Under the pieces are notes generated by a model. It did not search any database. It worked only from the letters and a program-made list of their open reading frames with translations, and was not told where the DNA came from. From the NCBI RefSeq assembly GCF_000281045.1, contig NW_008246132.1, positions 27,283-69,101 on the forward strand: 41,819 bases of DNA, read 5' to 3'. Source of the DNA: Saprolegnia diclina VS20. Lineage: Eukaryota; Oomycota; Saprolegniomycetes; Saprolegniales; Saprolegniaceae. Shown here piece by piece: positions 30,694-40,790 of the stretch. Every line of letters begins with the position of its first letter. Within the stretch, counting starts at the first letter, position 1. Position numbers and translations under genes: made by a program.

Positions 30694-31105
30694 TTTTTCG
30701 AGCCGCTCGACATTGCACTTAGAAAGGCCAAGTCTTTTTTTTAGTAAAAAACATTGTCGCGCCACCTGGCCAGACCACATGTCATCGCTGCTGGTGGTCA
30801 ATGCAGCGATCGACACGGTATCCAAGATTCTCTCAAGGAGCGTCACGGTGGCACATCGCGCAGTCTATATCGCCGGCCTGTCGGGGTGACGCGCAATTGG
30901 GGTCGTGTAAAGCAATCACGACTGCATCTCGCGTTCGCGCCGTCATCGCAGGCACGGCAATGAGCTGCAGATACCACACTGGCACGGTGTGACTATGATT
31001 TCAAAGAATGATGCTACCCGTGCGTCACAGGTACGGTAACTACACTGTTCTTACAGTAGTGGCGTCCAAACGAATCCCGCCAAAATGCATTAAATAGGGC
31101 TGGGG
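30694..31105. other. Intergenic, K2/K3 spacer
   Basis: The minus frame in line with K2 stays open to 30846. No signal-peptide exon is recognised and no other gene is seen. Confidence 0.45.
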
Positions 31106-33177
31106 TTAGTCGGCCGACGATCGCAGTGCAATGTTGTCGAGCATCGTGCCGAGGGCTAGGGCCGTCGGGCGGGCACTTGGGGTATACTGCGTGCACTGGT
31201 GAATGACATCGGCTAGCGGACACGTTGGTGAGCACTCGGGGCGGACGCTGCCGGCCTTGAGCGCCTCGATCCACTGGTACTCATTCCAGCCGTTTTGGAC
31301 GTTGCCAAAGGGAATGGCGTGCGTCTCGAGTTCCCAGAGCACCATCCCGAGCGAGTAGACGTCGGCGGCGAGGCTGTACGCGCTGCCTTCCAGCACTTCG
31401 GGCGCGGTCCATCGAAACGTCCCGACCCGCGCCGTCATGTCGACGTCGACGATACGCGAGATGCCAAAGTCCGTGAGCTTGGCGCGCAGCATGTGCGCTT
31501 CGGTGTGCAGCAGCACGTTGCGGGATTTGATGTCGCGGTGGATTATGTCCATCGAGTGAAGGTAGACAAGGCCTTGGACCATGTCGCGCGCCAGCTGCAC
31601 CTTGACGCGCCACGAGATCGACGGCGAGACCGCGAGGAGCTGGCGGAGGTCGCCGTGGTCCATGAACTCGACGATGAGCTGGATGTCGCGCGGGCGCACC
31701 CACGCGCAGCCGAGCAAGCGCACAATGTACTTGCTCTCGAGCCTACGACCAACTTCGTAAATGCGACCTAGCAAATGTACAAGGTATTCCGATACGTGGT
31801 CATGAGCCGGATCTCGTCGATGAAGGCTTGGACGGTCGCTGTCGACTTTTCGCCCGCGAGCTGCTTGATGGCGACGGGCGATCCTTGGTACGTTCCGAGC
31901 GACACGACACCGTACGCGCCGACGCTGAGCACGCGCGATGTCTCGAGCTTGGCTTCGTCGAGACGCCAGAGCACGAGGTCGCCCATGTTGAGCTGGCCGC
32001 CGACAACGTCATCGTCGCTGCCGAGACTGTTGGTCTTCGGAAGGTCCATCATGGCCTTCGGTGGCGCCTTGTCGGTCCAACAGAACATGTAAGACGCGTT
32101 GGGCGACTCCTCGGCCTTGGCCCAGTTGGCCTGCCGCCGACGGTACCAGACGACGACCAAAACGAGCGCAACGACAGCGACGCTGGCGGCGGCGACGACG
32201 AACCAGCTCACGTTCGGGCTTGACGACGAATCGCTCGGGCCATGGATCGCTAGTCAAAACACCATTGTGAATGGGGACACGTTCAGATCTGGCAACGTAC
32301 CAGATGTGGGGCTCGATGGGACGAGAATGATGCGCGGGCAAGTGGCGTCGGAGCGCAGTGCCGTCTTGGAGTCGCTGAGCCAGCAACTGTGGACGCTCAA
32401 GAGCCACTGCGCGCACGTCGCAGCGTCGGCGCTGTACGCGCACACATCGCGTGGCGCGGTCGTCACGGACAAGCACTCGAGCTGCCCGAGGTCTGGGTCA
32501 ATGCGCGCTGGCGTAAACAGCTTCGAGTCGGCGTTCTTCAAGCAGCTCCACTCGTTCGTCGCGAGCAGAAGCGGAACCAGTGGCGCGCCGGTCTGTGAGT
32601 CCTTGGGCGGCGCTAGCGAGTGATCGCTACCAGGCGTGGGCTTGGTCGTTGCGCCGCCAGCGTTGGGTGTCATGGTCGGCGCTGGATTCTCACTGGGACC
32701 ATTCGTCGCCGGTGATGCCGATGGTGGACCAGGTGTCGGGTTCGGCGCAGGCGCAGGTCCCGGTGCAGGTCCAGGCGCAGGCTCGGGCCCTGGACCTGGC
32801 GCTGGTCCGGGCGCTGGTCCTGGCGCTGGTCCTGGCGCTGGTCCTTGTGTCGGCCCTGGTGCGGGTCCTGGTGCGGGTCCTGGTGCTGGCGGAGGCGTCG
32901 GTGCCGACGTTGGTGGCGGTGGTGCGAGGACCTGCCGTACCTTGTAGCAGTAGCTGCTCGGGCTGCTGTAGTCGGTGCACTCGATCGTATACCCGGTTGG
33001 GTTGGCATTGTACCAGGCGCAGTAGGACGCCACGTTGGCGATCCAGTAGCAGTGGTTCTCGTCGGCGTCGAGCGAGTGGCGCTGGCACTCGACGTTGCCG
33101 TTGCTATTGACGCGGTAGAGGCCCATGGAGCCCGCGTGCGCCGCATCCGCGATCGCCAAGCACGTCCACGCGCCCAT
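31106..33177 (-). CDS. Receptor-like TKL kinase K3
   Basis: Exons 33177-32301, 32249-31796 and 31742-31106; introns of 51 and 53 nt, phases 1 and 2; about 655 residues. The ectodomain has a first W-T-C module with an added 'IECTDYSS..SYCYK' end, a long Pro/Gly/Ala linker (APGP repeats), and a second module ('EWSCLKN...LECLS'). The TM helix is 'WFVVAAASVAVVALVLVVVW'. The juxtamembrane 'LVLWRLDEAKL' precedes a complete kinase domain: 'SVGAYGVV', VAIK, DEI, 'HRDIKSRN', 'DFGISR', 'TAPEV'. It is expected to be active. The first ATG lies only three codons before the module and no signal peptide is seen; the preceding GTAG suggests an unseen 5' exon coding for it. Confidence 0.86.
32718..32892. repeat. 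Low-complexity Pro/Gly/Ala repeat in the K3 ectodomain
   Basis: Repeats with 12-bp periodicity encode APGP units between the two ectodomain modules. They probably form a flexible extracellular spacer and are a likely length-polymorphic site. Confidence 0.85.
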
Positions 33178-33854
33178 CCCAGTCGGGAAATGCTACATTG
33201 CGCGGTCGACAGGCCGTCAACCTGGCTACAGTGACCGGATGACCGGATGCAGGAAAGGTCTGAGACCGAATTAGCATAGACAAGTACAGTCCTACTTCAT
33301 TTCGGAATCTTCGCAGACGCCTGTCGCTGCTATCGACGACCGAAGTGCTACACCTTTCTTGAGTACAAGCGACTATCGGGTTGGCATTCAAGTAGGACCG
33401 TCTTTTGAAGGCGATGGGACAGGGTGAAGGACACAATGTACTTGTATAAGGGAACTACAGCTCCATGGCACGGACTGTGGGATATACAGGGTGTGTGTAC
33501 GAGCAAATGTCGCACCAAGTGCAATGATGCTGCACCACCGATAAGTTGTTGAGACTGCCGAACGGTCGAGGATGCTTCGGGCATCTCGATCGGCTCCAGC
33601 ACTCAGCTCTCAGCGTGCCTTTGGGCGATGGAAGCAAGCTCGTTGGGACGTCGTGCGAGGCCTCATGGGGCTAGCATAGGTACCTATATTGGGCAGCACG
33701 ATGGGATTACTCGCATGCACCGACGCAGCCACTTTGAATCCCGCCGGGTACAGCTCCACCTTCTCTACCAGGTCGAGCCTCAACCGAGTTGAGGTACGGT
33801 AGCCTGTGTGGGGCGCTTGAGCCATCATTCATTGACAAGGCATAGTCGTCAATG
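33178..33854. other. Intergenic, K3/K4 spacer
   Basis: No gene supported. Unbiased short frames only. Confidence 0.5.
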
Positions 33855-35272
33855 TTAGGACAAACTATCGAGACGAATGCACACGTCGAGCGCACTCATG
33901 CGGTCGCTCGGGTCGAATGCCATGCACTGCAGCGCCACATCTCGCATCGTATTGGGGCAGGTGGCCGAGAAGGGCAGTGGCAGCCGTCGGTTGCGCCGGA
34001 CCTTCTCCATCATCTGCGCTGCTGTCCACCCTTGTGCTTCTTGGTACGCGGCGAAGGGAGCGTCGTGCTGGTCCATCTCCCAGAGAAGCGTCCCGAAGGC
34101 ATACAGGTCTGCAGCCTCCGTCACGACGTCGCCGTGCAGCACCTCGGGCGCGACCCAGCGAAAGCGCTCCGACCCGAGCAAGAGCGCGTCGCAGCTGCCG
34201 TCGAGGCCGTGGCCGATGAGCTTGGCGTGGCCGCTCAGGTCGACAAGCACGTGCGACGACGAGAGCCGCGCGTGTCGCAGCGAGAGAGCGTGCAGGTGCC
34301 GCAAGCCCAGTGCAACGTCCTTGGCAATGCAAAGCTGCGATGGGACATCGAGTCGTTGACGCTGATAGAGCGATCGGAGGTCGCCGCCTGCCATGAACTC
34401 CTTGACAAGCGCCAAGTCGAAGCGCCGGACCCACGTACACCCGAGGACCTGGACGAGGTACGGGCTTTCTAGTCTAGTCGTTGGATGAAATCACAGGCGT
34501 GCAAGTGAAAAGACGTAGTACGTCGAGTGCAGAAGCAGCTCGTGCTGGAGGTTGAGGACAATGTGCGTGCGATCGCGCTTGCATGTGGGCGAGAGGCGCT
34601 TGATGGCGACGGGCGACCCTTGGTATGCGCCAAGCATGATGTCGGTGAACTCGCCGGCCGCAAGCGTCGTTGCTGTCGCCGTAACCTTGGCAGTGTCGAT
34701 GCGGTAGAGGACGACGTCGCCCATATCGACCGCGAGCGTCTCGGCAAACGCAGTCGAGCCCAGTATCGGCGGCGTCAGCTCCACGCGGTGCTTCTCGGTC
34801 GAGAGGACGACCATGCTGTCCGTGTCCACCGGCGTCTGCAGGAACCGGCGGCGCACGAGGACGAGAAGGAGCGTGCACGCCAGCGCAAGGGCCACGCCGA
34901 GTGCGATCGTTGGTAGGCAGCTCTGGTCCGAGACGGAGTCCGGTCGGACGACGGTGACGGCCGCCGTGATGGTCGGCGTCGCCGTGGCGTTATCCAGGCG
35001 CCGTACAAGGTCTACGCTGGCTGCAGAACAAGCTTGACACGGCGAAGCATACCTCTATGCGCGAGCGGTGCGCACGCAAAGGGCTCGTCCGCGCAGGCGA
35101 GCGTCGTCCACGGGGCTACCGGCGGCGGGGTCTGAAGCGCCTCGCAGCGCAGCAAGGTGGGAAGGCGCCTGCAAGCCGAGATGTTCGTGTCGCTGGCCAG
35201 ACACTCGATGGTCGACGACCGCCGTCGTACGAGGCCAAAGGCGCCTCGCCGCAGGGCTACGCAGGTGGTCAT
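33855..35272 (-). CDS. Receptor-like pseudokinase K4
   Basis: Exons 35272-35053, 35011-34522 and 34473-33855; introns of 41 and 48 nt, phases 1 and 2; about 442 residues. The ectodomain is short, with one degenerate module ('TTCVALRR...IECLASD...CRRL'). It has a TM helix ('IALGVALALACTLLLVLV') and the juxtamembrane variant 'VVLYRIDTAKV'. The kinase fold is kept (VAIK lysine, QHE glutamate, 'VAPEV', 'DLYAFGTLLWEMD') but the active site is gone. The glycine loop reads 'LAAGEFTDIM'. HRD is HAR (34274-34266), the catalytic Asn is His (34253-34251), and DFG is GHG (34214-34206). The open, intron-conserved frame argues for a maintained protein and not a dead gene. The N-terminus may be truncated, as no signal peptide is seen. 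Confidence 0.85.
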
Positions 35273-35575
35273 GCAGCACGGAAACTGCGCGACGGCGCCC
35301 CACCGCCTGCGACACGCGCCCGACCAGACCAGACCCACATTGCACTAAAAACCTTTTATTGTAGATAAATTGCTACATATAATAGATTTGAATATCGAAG
35401 ATAAGAGGTTTTCCACGCTATTTCTGTTGAAACAAACCCTGTCACAATGGATCCTGCGATGCGGGGCGAGCGCGATTAGGGCTGTCGGCCATCAAATGTC
35501 CATAGCCCTTGCTGTCGTGGACGCTGTGCCATCCAACTTGCTTATAGTGGGGTAGGACTAGGTTAAATACGTCGC

Positions 35576-37530
35576 TTATAAGCAGTACTGGTCTGCGGGC
35601 CGCGGGAGGTGTTGCCGCAGAAGCGACCCGACGTCCATGGCGCTCGGCCGCGCCGACGGGTCGTCCTTCGTGCACGCCACGATGAGCGCGTGGACGTAGT
35701 CGGGGCAGTCGCCAGTCACCTCTTTTCGGTACGCTGCTGGGTGGTGCTGGCCGTCGCGGAGCGCCTGCATAAGGGCAAAATTTGACATTTCAACGAGCTG
35801 CGCATACGGCAAGTCGTGCGTCGCGAGCTCGACGAGCACCATGCCAAACGAGTACATGTCGGCGGCGACCGTATACTTTTGGTCGCGAAAGACCTCGGGC
35901 GCGGCCCAGCGGAAGGTGCCCACGCCCATGGTCATGGTGCCGTGGTCGCTTACGGTGCGCGAGACGCCAAAGTCGGTGAGCTTGGCGCGGAGGCTGCTCG
36001 TGAGGAGGACGTTCCGGGCCTTGAGGTCGCGGTGCACAATGTCCATCGAGTGCAGATACAAAAGCCCGTCGAGCACATCCAGCGCGATCTGGAGCTTGAG
36101 CTTGGGCCAGCACTGCGGCGTGTTGGGCTCGCGCGTCAAGAGCCCGCGGAGGTCGCCGCCTTCCATGTACTCGACGACCATCTCAATGTTGCGCGGTCGC
36201 ACCCAGCTCGCACCGATGAACTGCACAATGTACGGGCTCTCGAGCCTAGAGGGTCATGTGAGATCATTGCAGCTGTGAGAGTGGAGGACATACCGAGAAC
36301 TGAGCTTGATCTCGTCAATGAACGACTGGACGCTCTCCGGTGTGATCTCGCCGAGTTGCTTCTTGATGGCCACGTGCTGCGTCTGCTTGTAGAGACCGAG
36401 CGAGACGACGCCGTTGGCGCCCGTCGCGAGCGTCTTGATGTGCACAAGCTGCGTCTCGTCGAGGCGCCAGAGCGCGAGGTCGCCCATGTCGAGCGAGATG
36501 CCGAGGATCGTGTCGTTGCGGACGCTGCCGCCAGACGAGAAGGAGCCGGCGATGACCGCGTCGCGCGGCCGATTGATGATCGCAGCCGTCGGCGGGAGAC
36601 TGTCGTGGACGAGCGACTCCTTGGGCTGCTGGTCGTCGAAGCCCGGCGGGCGGTCGTGGTGCATCTCGGAGGACGGGTACTCGATCGTGAGCATCTGCTT
36701 GGGCCCTTCGTAGAAGCTGCTCGACGAGAGCGACCGGTGGTACTGCCGCCGCATGCGCGCAAAGAAGGCGACGCTTCCGATGAAGACGACGCAGACGAGC
36801 ACGATGAGGAGGATCGTCGTCGTTGACACTAGACAGCATCATGATGAGATGACGAGTGCCACATGCTAGCGAACTTACGCGACGAGCCACTTGATGACGG
36901 CGGCAACGTCGTGGCGTTGGCCGTGTTGTTGGCGAACGAGTGCAGCACCGATTGGCACCAGCGGTACGTGGTCGAGGGCGGCGACGCTGGCGGGTCTTTG
37001 AGCACTGCGGCGCAGCTAAGGCCCGGGCCCGTCCCATTCGCGAGTTGCAGTGCGCGCGTCCAGCAGTCTTTCGAGGACGCAAACCACATGCACTCGGTCG
37101 ACGACGCAGCGAGACACTCGACGCCGGCAACGGCATCGATCGCAGTCAGCGTCACCTGCGTCGGCGCGAACGTCGAGCATGTCCATGCGTTGGCAAGCAC
37201 GGGCACAATGTACTCCGTCGCGTTGTTGGGCGTGATCGGCATGGGCGCGGACCCGTTCATGATCTGCTGGCGGAAGTCGCTGCACCAGCCCGACTTGGCC
37301 GTCGAGTAGTCGGCGCACGTGATGGTCGCGAGGCCATTCGGGTCGACGGCAGTGCACTCGGACTTGGAGTTGAACCACGCGCACGAGCTCGCGACGGCGC
37401 TGGGCGAGATGCACATGACGTCAAAGTCGTCGTTGAGCGCGGCTTTGGCCCACTTGGCAAAGGCTCTTCCGGCCACGTCGGTGCCCCTGTGCTCGAGACA
37501 CTGCCAGGTACGACTGCCACCACTGCTCAT
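35576..37530 (-). CDS. Receptor-like TKL kinase K5
   Basis: Exons 37530-36879, 36828-36294 and 36245-35576; introns of 50 and 48 nt, phases 1 and 2; about 618 residues. There are two ectodomain modules: 'TWQCLEHRG...VMCIS' with the longer 'ITCADYST' end as in K3, and 'AWTCSTFA...VECLAAS'. Several N-x-S/T sites precede a TM helix ('ILLIVLVCVVFIGSVAFF'). The juxtamembrane 'LALWRLDETQL' leads to an intact kinase domain: 'ATGANGVV', VAIK, DEI, 'HRDLKARN', 'DFGVSR', 'AAPEV'. It is expected to be active. The frame is open upstream to 37749; I chose the ATG at 37530, just before the first module. A signal peptide is not visible, as in K2-K4. Confidence 0.86.
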
Positions 37531-38721
37531 CTCACCAAGTGCTGGCGTCTGTGCTGGATCGAATGTAGCCGTGCCCCGGGTCACAAAAGATACGTTTTGG
37601 TGCAAACTCCTATGTGCCCCGGGGTGCGACGGCGACGCGACGAGGTGGCCAGTGCCACCTGGCGCGACGGAACGACACGCCCAATCGAACGCGCGGCCCG
37701 AGACACAGCGTCTTCGGCGGAACCGTCCGGCGACGATCGCCAGGTGCAAGTCACAACCACAACCGCGTTGATGCAGGTGTCCTTGCCTAGTTCTTTTGCT
37801 AATCTAACAAGTTCAAGAGGCTCGCAACAAAGCTACAAGTGTGTATGTCGAGTTGATGGCCGTGGGTCGCGACACCGATGCACAAGCCGACGACGCGACA
37901 TGCGTGACCGACGTCGATCGGGTGCGACTTGGATGAGCGTCGTAATGCCTTGTGTAACGAGGAAGAGAGCGGCCACTGCCAGCTCAGCTAGCCCAGCCAT
38001 GCGGCCACCCGTGACGCTGGGCTACTATCATCCGCGGTGCGGTGAACACTCGGCACACCCGCGACGCTGGCAGCAAGAACGCGTCTCGTAGCGCCACCCG
38101 TCGTCACCGGTGGATTCTTGTTGAGGTGCACGCATGTCTATGGCTACGTACCAAGAGTAGCTTCCAAGTTGATTGTTCCACTGGCATGCGAGGGCTGGGG
38201 GTAGCTCGGTGCTCGTGACGCGGCCGTCTAGTATTACATCGATAGCCAGCTTTGCGAGAGGGTTGCCTTCTGGAGAGATCGCAACGCTACTAGCCGCTCC
38301 TACGTCTTGATTGACGAGGGAGGCGCGAGACGACGCCACCTTGAAGCAGAGGTGCACTGAGCCCTGTGGCTCGCTCATCGAGGCCTGTGCCTGCACGAGA
38401 AGAAGGTATCTGAGTTGGTTACGCACTGTACACGTACACAAGAGTCAACGCGTCACAACAGACTACAAACCAGCGACGATAATTCGGCTACCAGCGACTA
38501 TAATTCGACTAGAGGTAAACGTCTACTAGTACGTCAAAGGTCGATGGGTCCAGTAGATGCAAGTGGCGACCCTGAAAGCGGTGGCGAGAACGGGTCGTAG
38601 ACCACCACCCTGGCGTACCAAGCTCCTTCTTCTTCTTGCCTACGCATACGAGGGATCTGAGTCGGACCGTCGTGGGTGGCGACGGCCTGTAGATTCCTTG
38701 CCGTCGCAGGAGCATGAAGCC
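37531..38721. other. Spacer upstream of the secreted-protein pair
   Basis: Mostly unresolved. It includes the possible minus-strand gene at 37832-38441. The plus-strand open frame here is antisense to K5 and is not a gene. Confidence 0.4.
37832..38441 (-). CDS. Possible small membrane protein
   Basis: A minus frame of 137 codons from 38441 ('SVHLCFKVASSRAS', 'LACQWNNQLGSYSW') ends in a Cys-rich stretch. Another minus frame downstream, from about 38006 to 37832, has one hydrophobic segment ('LAELAVAALFLVTQG') and a basic tail. They may be two exons of a secreted or single-pass protein, but no intron of normal length joins them cleanly. Codon bias is moderate. Function unknown. Confidence 0.28.
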
Positions 38722-38737
38722 TCATTCTGCCATTTCC
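38722..38737 (+). promoter_or_regulatory. Oomycete Inr/FPR-like start element
   Basis: TCATTCTGCCATTTCC matches the core apart from one extra spacer base and ends one base before the ATG at 38739. Transcripts would have almost no 5' leader, or use the next start. Confidence 0.5.
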
Positions 38738-38738
38738 G

Positions 38739-39962
38739 ATGCGGTCGCCACTCGCCTTTGTCTGTTGTTTGCTCGCGTCGGTGTTTGCCGCTGAGACGCT
38801 CGACGCTGCGTCGCTCGCGATCGCTGCCGACTTGCAAAACATGATGGCGCAGGGCCTTACGCGCAACAACACGGCCGCCGCCATTCGGCACATTCAGGCG
38901 GCCCCCGCGCTCTCCGACGCCGCCATTGCGCGGGTGTGGGAGACGGCGCACAACGGTGGCCTGCCCGTGCTCTCGGACCTCTTGGTCAACGGCAGCATTG
39001 CGCTCGACCTCCAGAGCATCGCGGCCAACGGCCTCACGCCGGCCAACGGTGCCAGCCTCGTCAACAATGTCCAGTTGGCGATCGACCTCGGAACGCTCAT
39101 CGTCAAGGACGGCGCCGCGCTCATCAACGCGATCCGCGATATCATCAAGAACCCGAACCTGAGCAACGGCGCGACGATCGTCAGTGCGATCCAAAGTCTT
39201 ATTTTGAATGTCGCGGGGCTTCTAGACCCCAACCCGAAAGTGTGCCGCCGCCAAGGTGTCGGCCGTGGCGCCGGGTCGCCCGTTGTGAGCCAGTGTCTGC
39301 CCGGCGAGGAGGCATACGGTGCGCTCTGCTACCCCAAGTGCAAGGACGGGTACGAGGCAGTGGGCTGCTGCATCTGCCGCAAGAAGGGCTGCGGCGGCGT
39401 CGACGGCGCCAATGACATCGGTGTCTCGTGCACCAAGCCCAAGGCATACGGCCGTGGCGCCGGCTACGCGCTCTGGGACGAAGACAAGTGCAAGCGTGAG
39501 AGCAGCCAAGGCTGCGAGAAGAACGGGGCTCTGTGGTACCCGAAATGCAAGGCCGGGTTCCACAACGTTGGCTGCTGCATCTGCTCGCCCGACTGCCCCG
39601 AGAGCTTTCTGGACGACGGCGCGTACTGCCGCAAAGACAGCTACGGTCGCGGCGTCGGTGTCTCGCGCCTCGGGTGCCCGAGTAACCTCGAAAAGAGCGG
39701 CCTCTTCTGCTACCCGCCGTGCGCTGCCAACCAAGTCGGCGTCGGTCCCGTGTGCTGGCCCAACTGCGTGTCGCCCACCGGTGCCGACTGTGGTCTCTTC
39801 TGCGCATCGACCGTCGCGACGTGTGTGAGCACGACGGTTGACATCCTCGGGTCCTCGGCCAAGATCACGCTCGCGCTCGTCTCGCAAGACTACATCGGCG
39901 CCATCGGCTCGATCATCCAAGTCGGCGGCAAGTACTTGTCACTCGACACGTGCCCCAAGTGA
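38739..39962 (+). CDS. Secreted Cys-rich modular protein (long copy)
   Basis: A single-exon 407-residue protein with a signal peptide ('MRSPLAFVCCLLASVFA'). The first ~160 residues are Ala/Leu/Asn-rich helices with repeated 'ALDLQSIAANGL' and 'IRDIIKNP' type phrases. Three related Cys modules follow. Each carries a GRG-x-G motif and a 'LCYPKC..GY...GCCIC' or 'LFCYPPC' core, and the third leads into 'VGPVCWPNC'. The C-terminus ('STVATCVSTTVDILGSSAK') is conserved with the neighbour at 40791. Secretion is well supported. Proteins with CYPxC...GVGPVCW-type repeats occur in various protists, but I know of no assigned function. A structural or adhesive cell-surface role is a guess. Confidence 0.87.
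   Translation: MRSPLAFVCCLLASVFAAETLDAASLAIAADLQNMMAQGLTRNNTAAAIRHIQAAPALSDAAIARVWETAHNGGLPVLSDLLVNGSIALDLQSIAANGLTPANGASLVNNVQLAIDLGTLIVKDGAALINAIRDIIKNPNLSNGATIVSAIQSLILNVAGLLDPNPKVCRRQGVGRGAGSPVVSQCLPGEEAYGALCYPKCKDGYEAVGCCICRKKGCGGVDGANDIGVSCTKPKAYGRGAGYALWDEDKCKRESSQGCEKNGALWYPKCKAGFHNVGCCICSPDCPESFLDDGAYCRKDSYGRGVGVSRLGCPSNLEKSGLFCYPPCAANQVGVGPVCWPNCVSPTGADCGLFCASTVATCVSTTVDILGSSAKITLALVSQDYIGAIGSIIQVGGKYLSLDTCPK
39398..39632 (+). other. Extra Cys module present only in the long secreted protein
   Basis: This stretch of about 78 codons ('AYGRGAGYALWD ... ALWYPKCKAGFHNVGCC') falls between 'KKGCGG' and 'KDSYGRGVGVSR'. Those phrases are nearly adjacent in the short copy at 40791-41690. 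It resembles the module before it, so it arose by internal duplication, or was lost from the short copy. Confidence 0.8.
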
Positions 39963-40773
39963 GTGTTTAGCAGCGAGCACTCAACTCGTACTAAAATGAC
40001 GTGGACGAAAGGGTGCTGAATGTGTGCAATGGGGTTACAAAGAAGGGTTCACTCAAGGGAATTCCCTTGGGTTCACTCGAGCAGGATGACGGGTGTCAGG
40101 CCAGTGTCGCCGAGTTATCCTATTCCGGTGCGCTGGACGCTCCAGACACGTTTGGCATCGCACCAGCTCTTAAAAGAATAGGTATGCGAAGCTAGCGTCC
40201 TCGCTTTTGCACCTGCGTGGTACAAGATAGGAGCACACCTACTACATGTGTATCGTCGCTAAATGACAGATGGAGGGTTGGGGCATCGCTCGACTGCGCC
40301 GTGTGACGCGCTGCGTACCAAGAGCCAGCGGCCCGCGAGAGATCACGAACACCAATTCCGACAGGCTACGATTGCAGCTGCGAGCGTCCATGAGCGAGAA
40401 AGAGCCTGTTTGAAGCACAGATGCACCCGCGATGCCCATCAAAGGATGCAACCTATTACTGTTGACCAGCACGTCTTCTTCCGCACCTGTTATCTTGAAA
40501 CGTATGGGTACTAACGCACCGACCGGTATGTGCACAGCCAACGTGTCGAGGCGACTGCATCGACATCGACTCGTACATGTCGTCTCTACGGTTTGGTGCC
40601 GTCGCACGAGGTGTCGGGAGCTTAAATCCGCCCAGAAACCAGATTCACGTACCGCAACGCCTACGCGATATCTGAGTCTGATCCGGAGGTGGGTAAAATC
40701 GAATCGAGATCCCGCGCGCGGATCGGCTGTCGCTCCGTACAGCACTGGGCGATACCTACAGGTTTGGATCTTT
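39963..40773. other. Intergenic, no gene seen
   Basis: Short unbiased frames only, between the two tandem secreted-protein genes. Confidence 0.55.
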
Positions 40774-40787
40774 TCATTGTACATTTT
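40774..40787 (+). promoter_or_regulatory. Oomycete Inr/FPR start element
   Basis: TCATTGTACATTTT matches 13 of 14 positions of TCATTYYNCAWTTT and ends three bases before the ATG at 40791. Confidence 0.6.
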
Positions 40788-40790
40788 CCT

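Noticed and set aside
36940-38091. 383-codon plus-strand open frame
   Set aside because: Antisense to K5 exon 1 and its upstream region. Arg/Ala/His-rich composition is typical of a shadow frame in GC-rich DNA.
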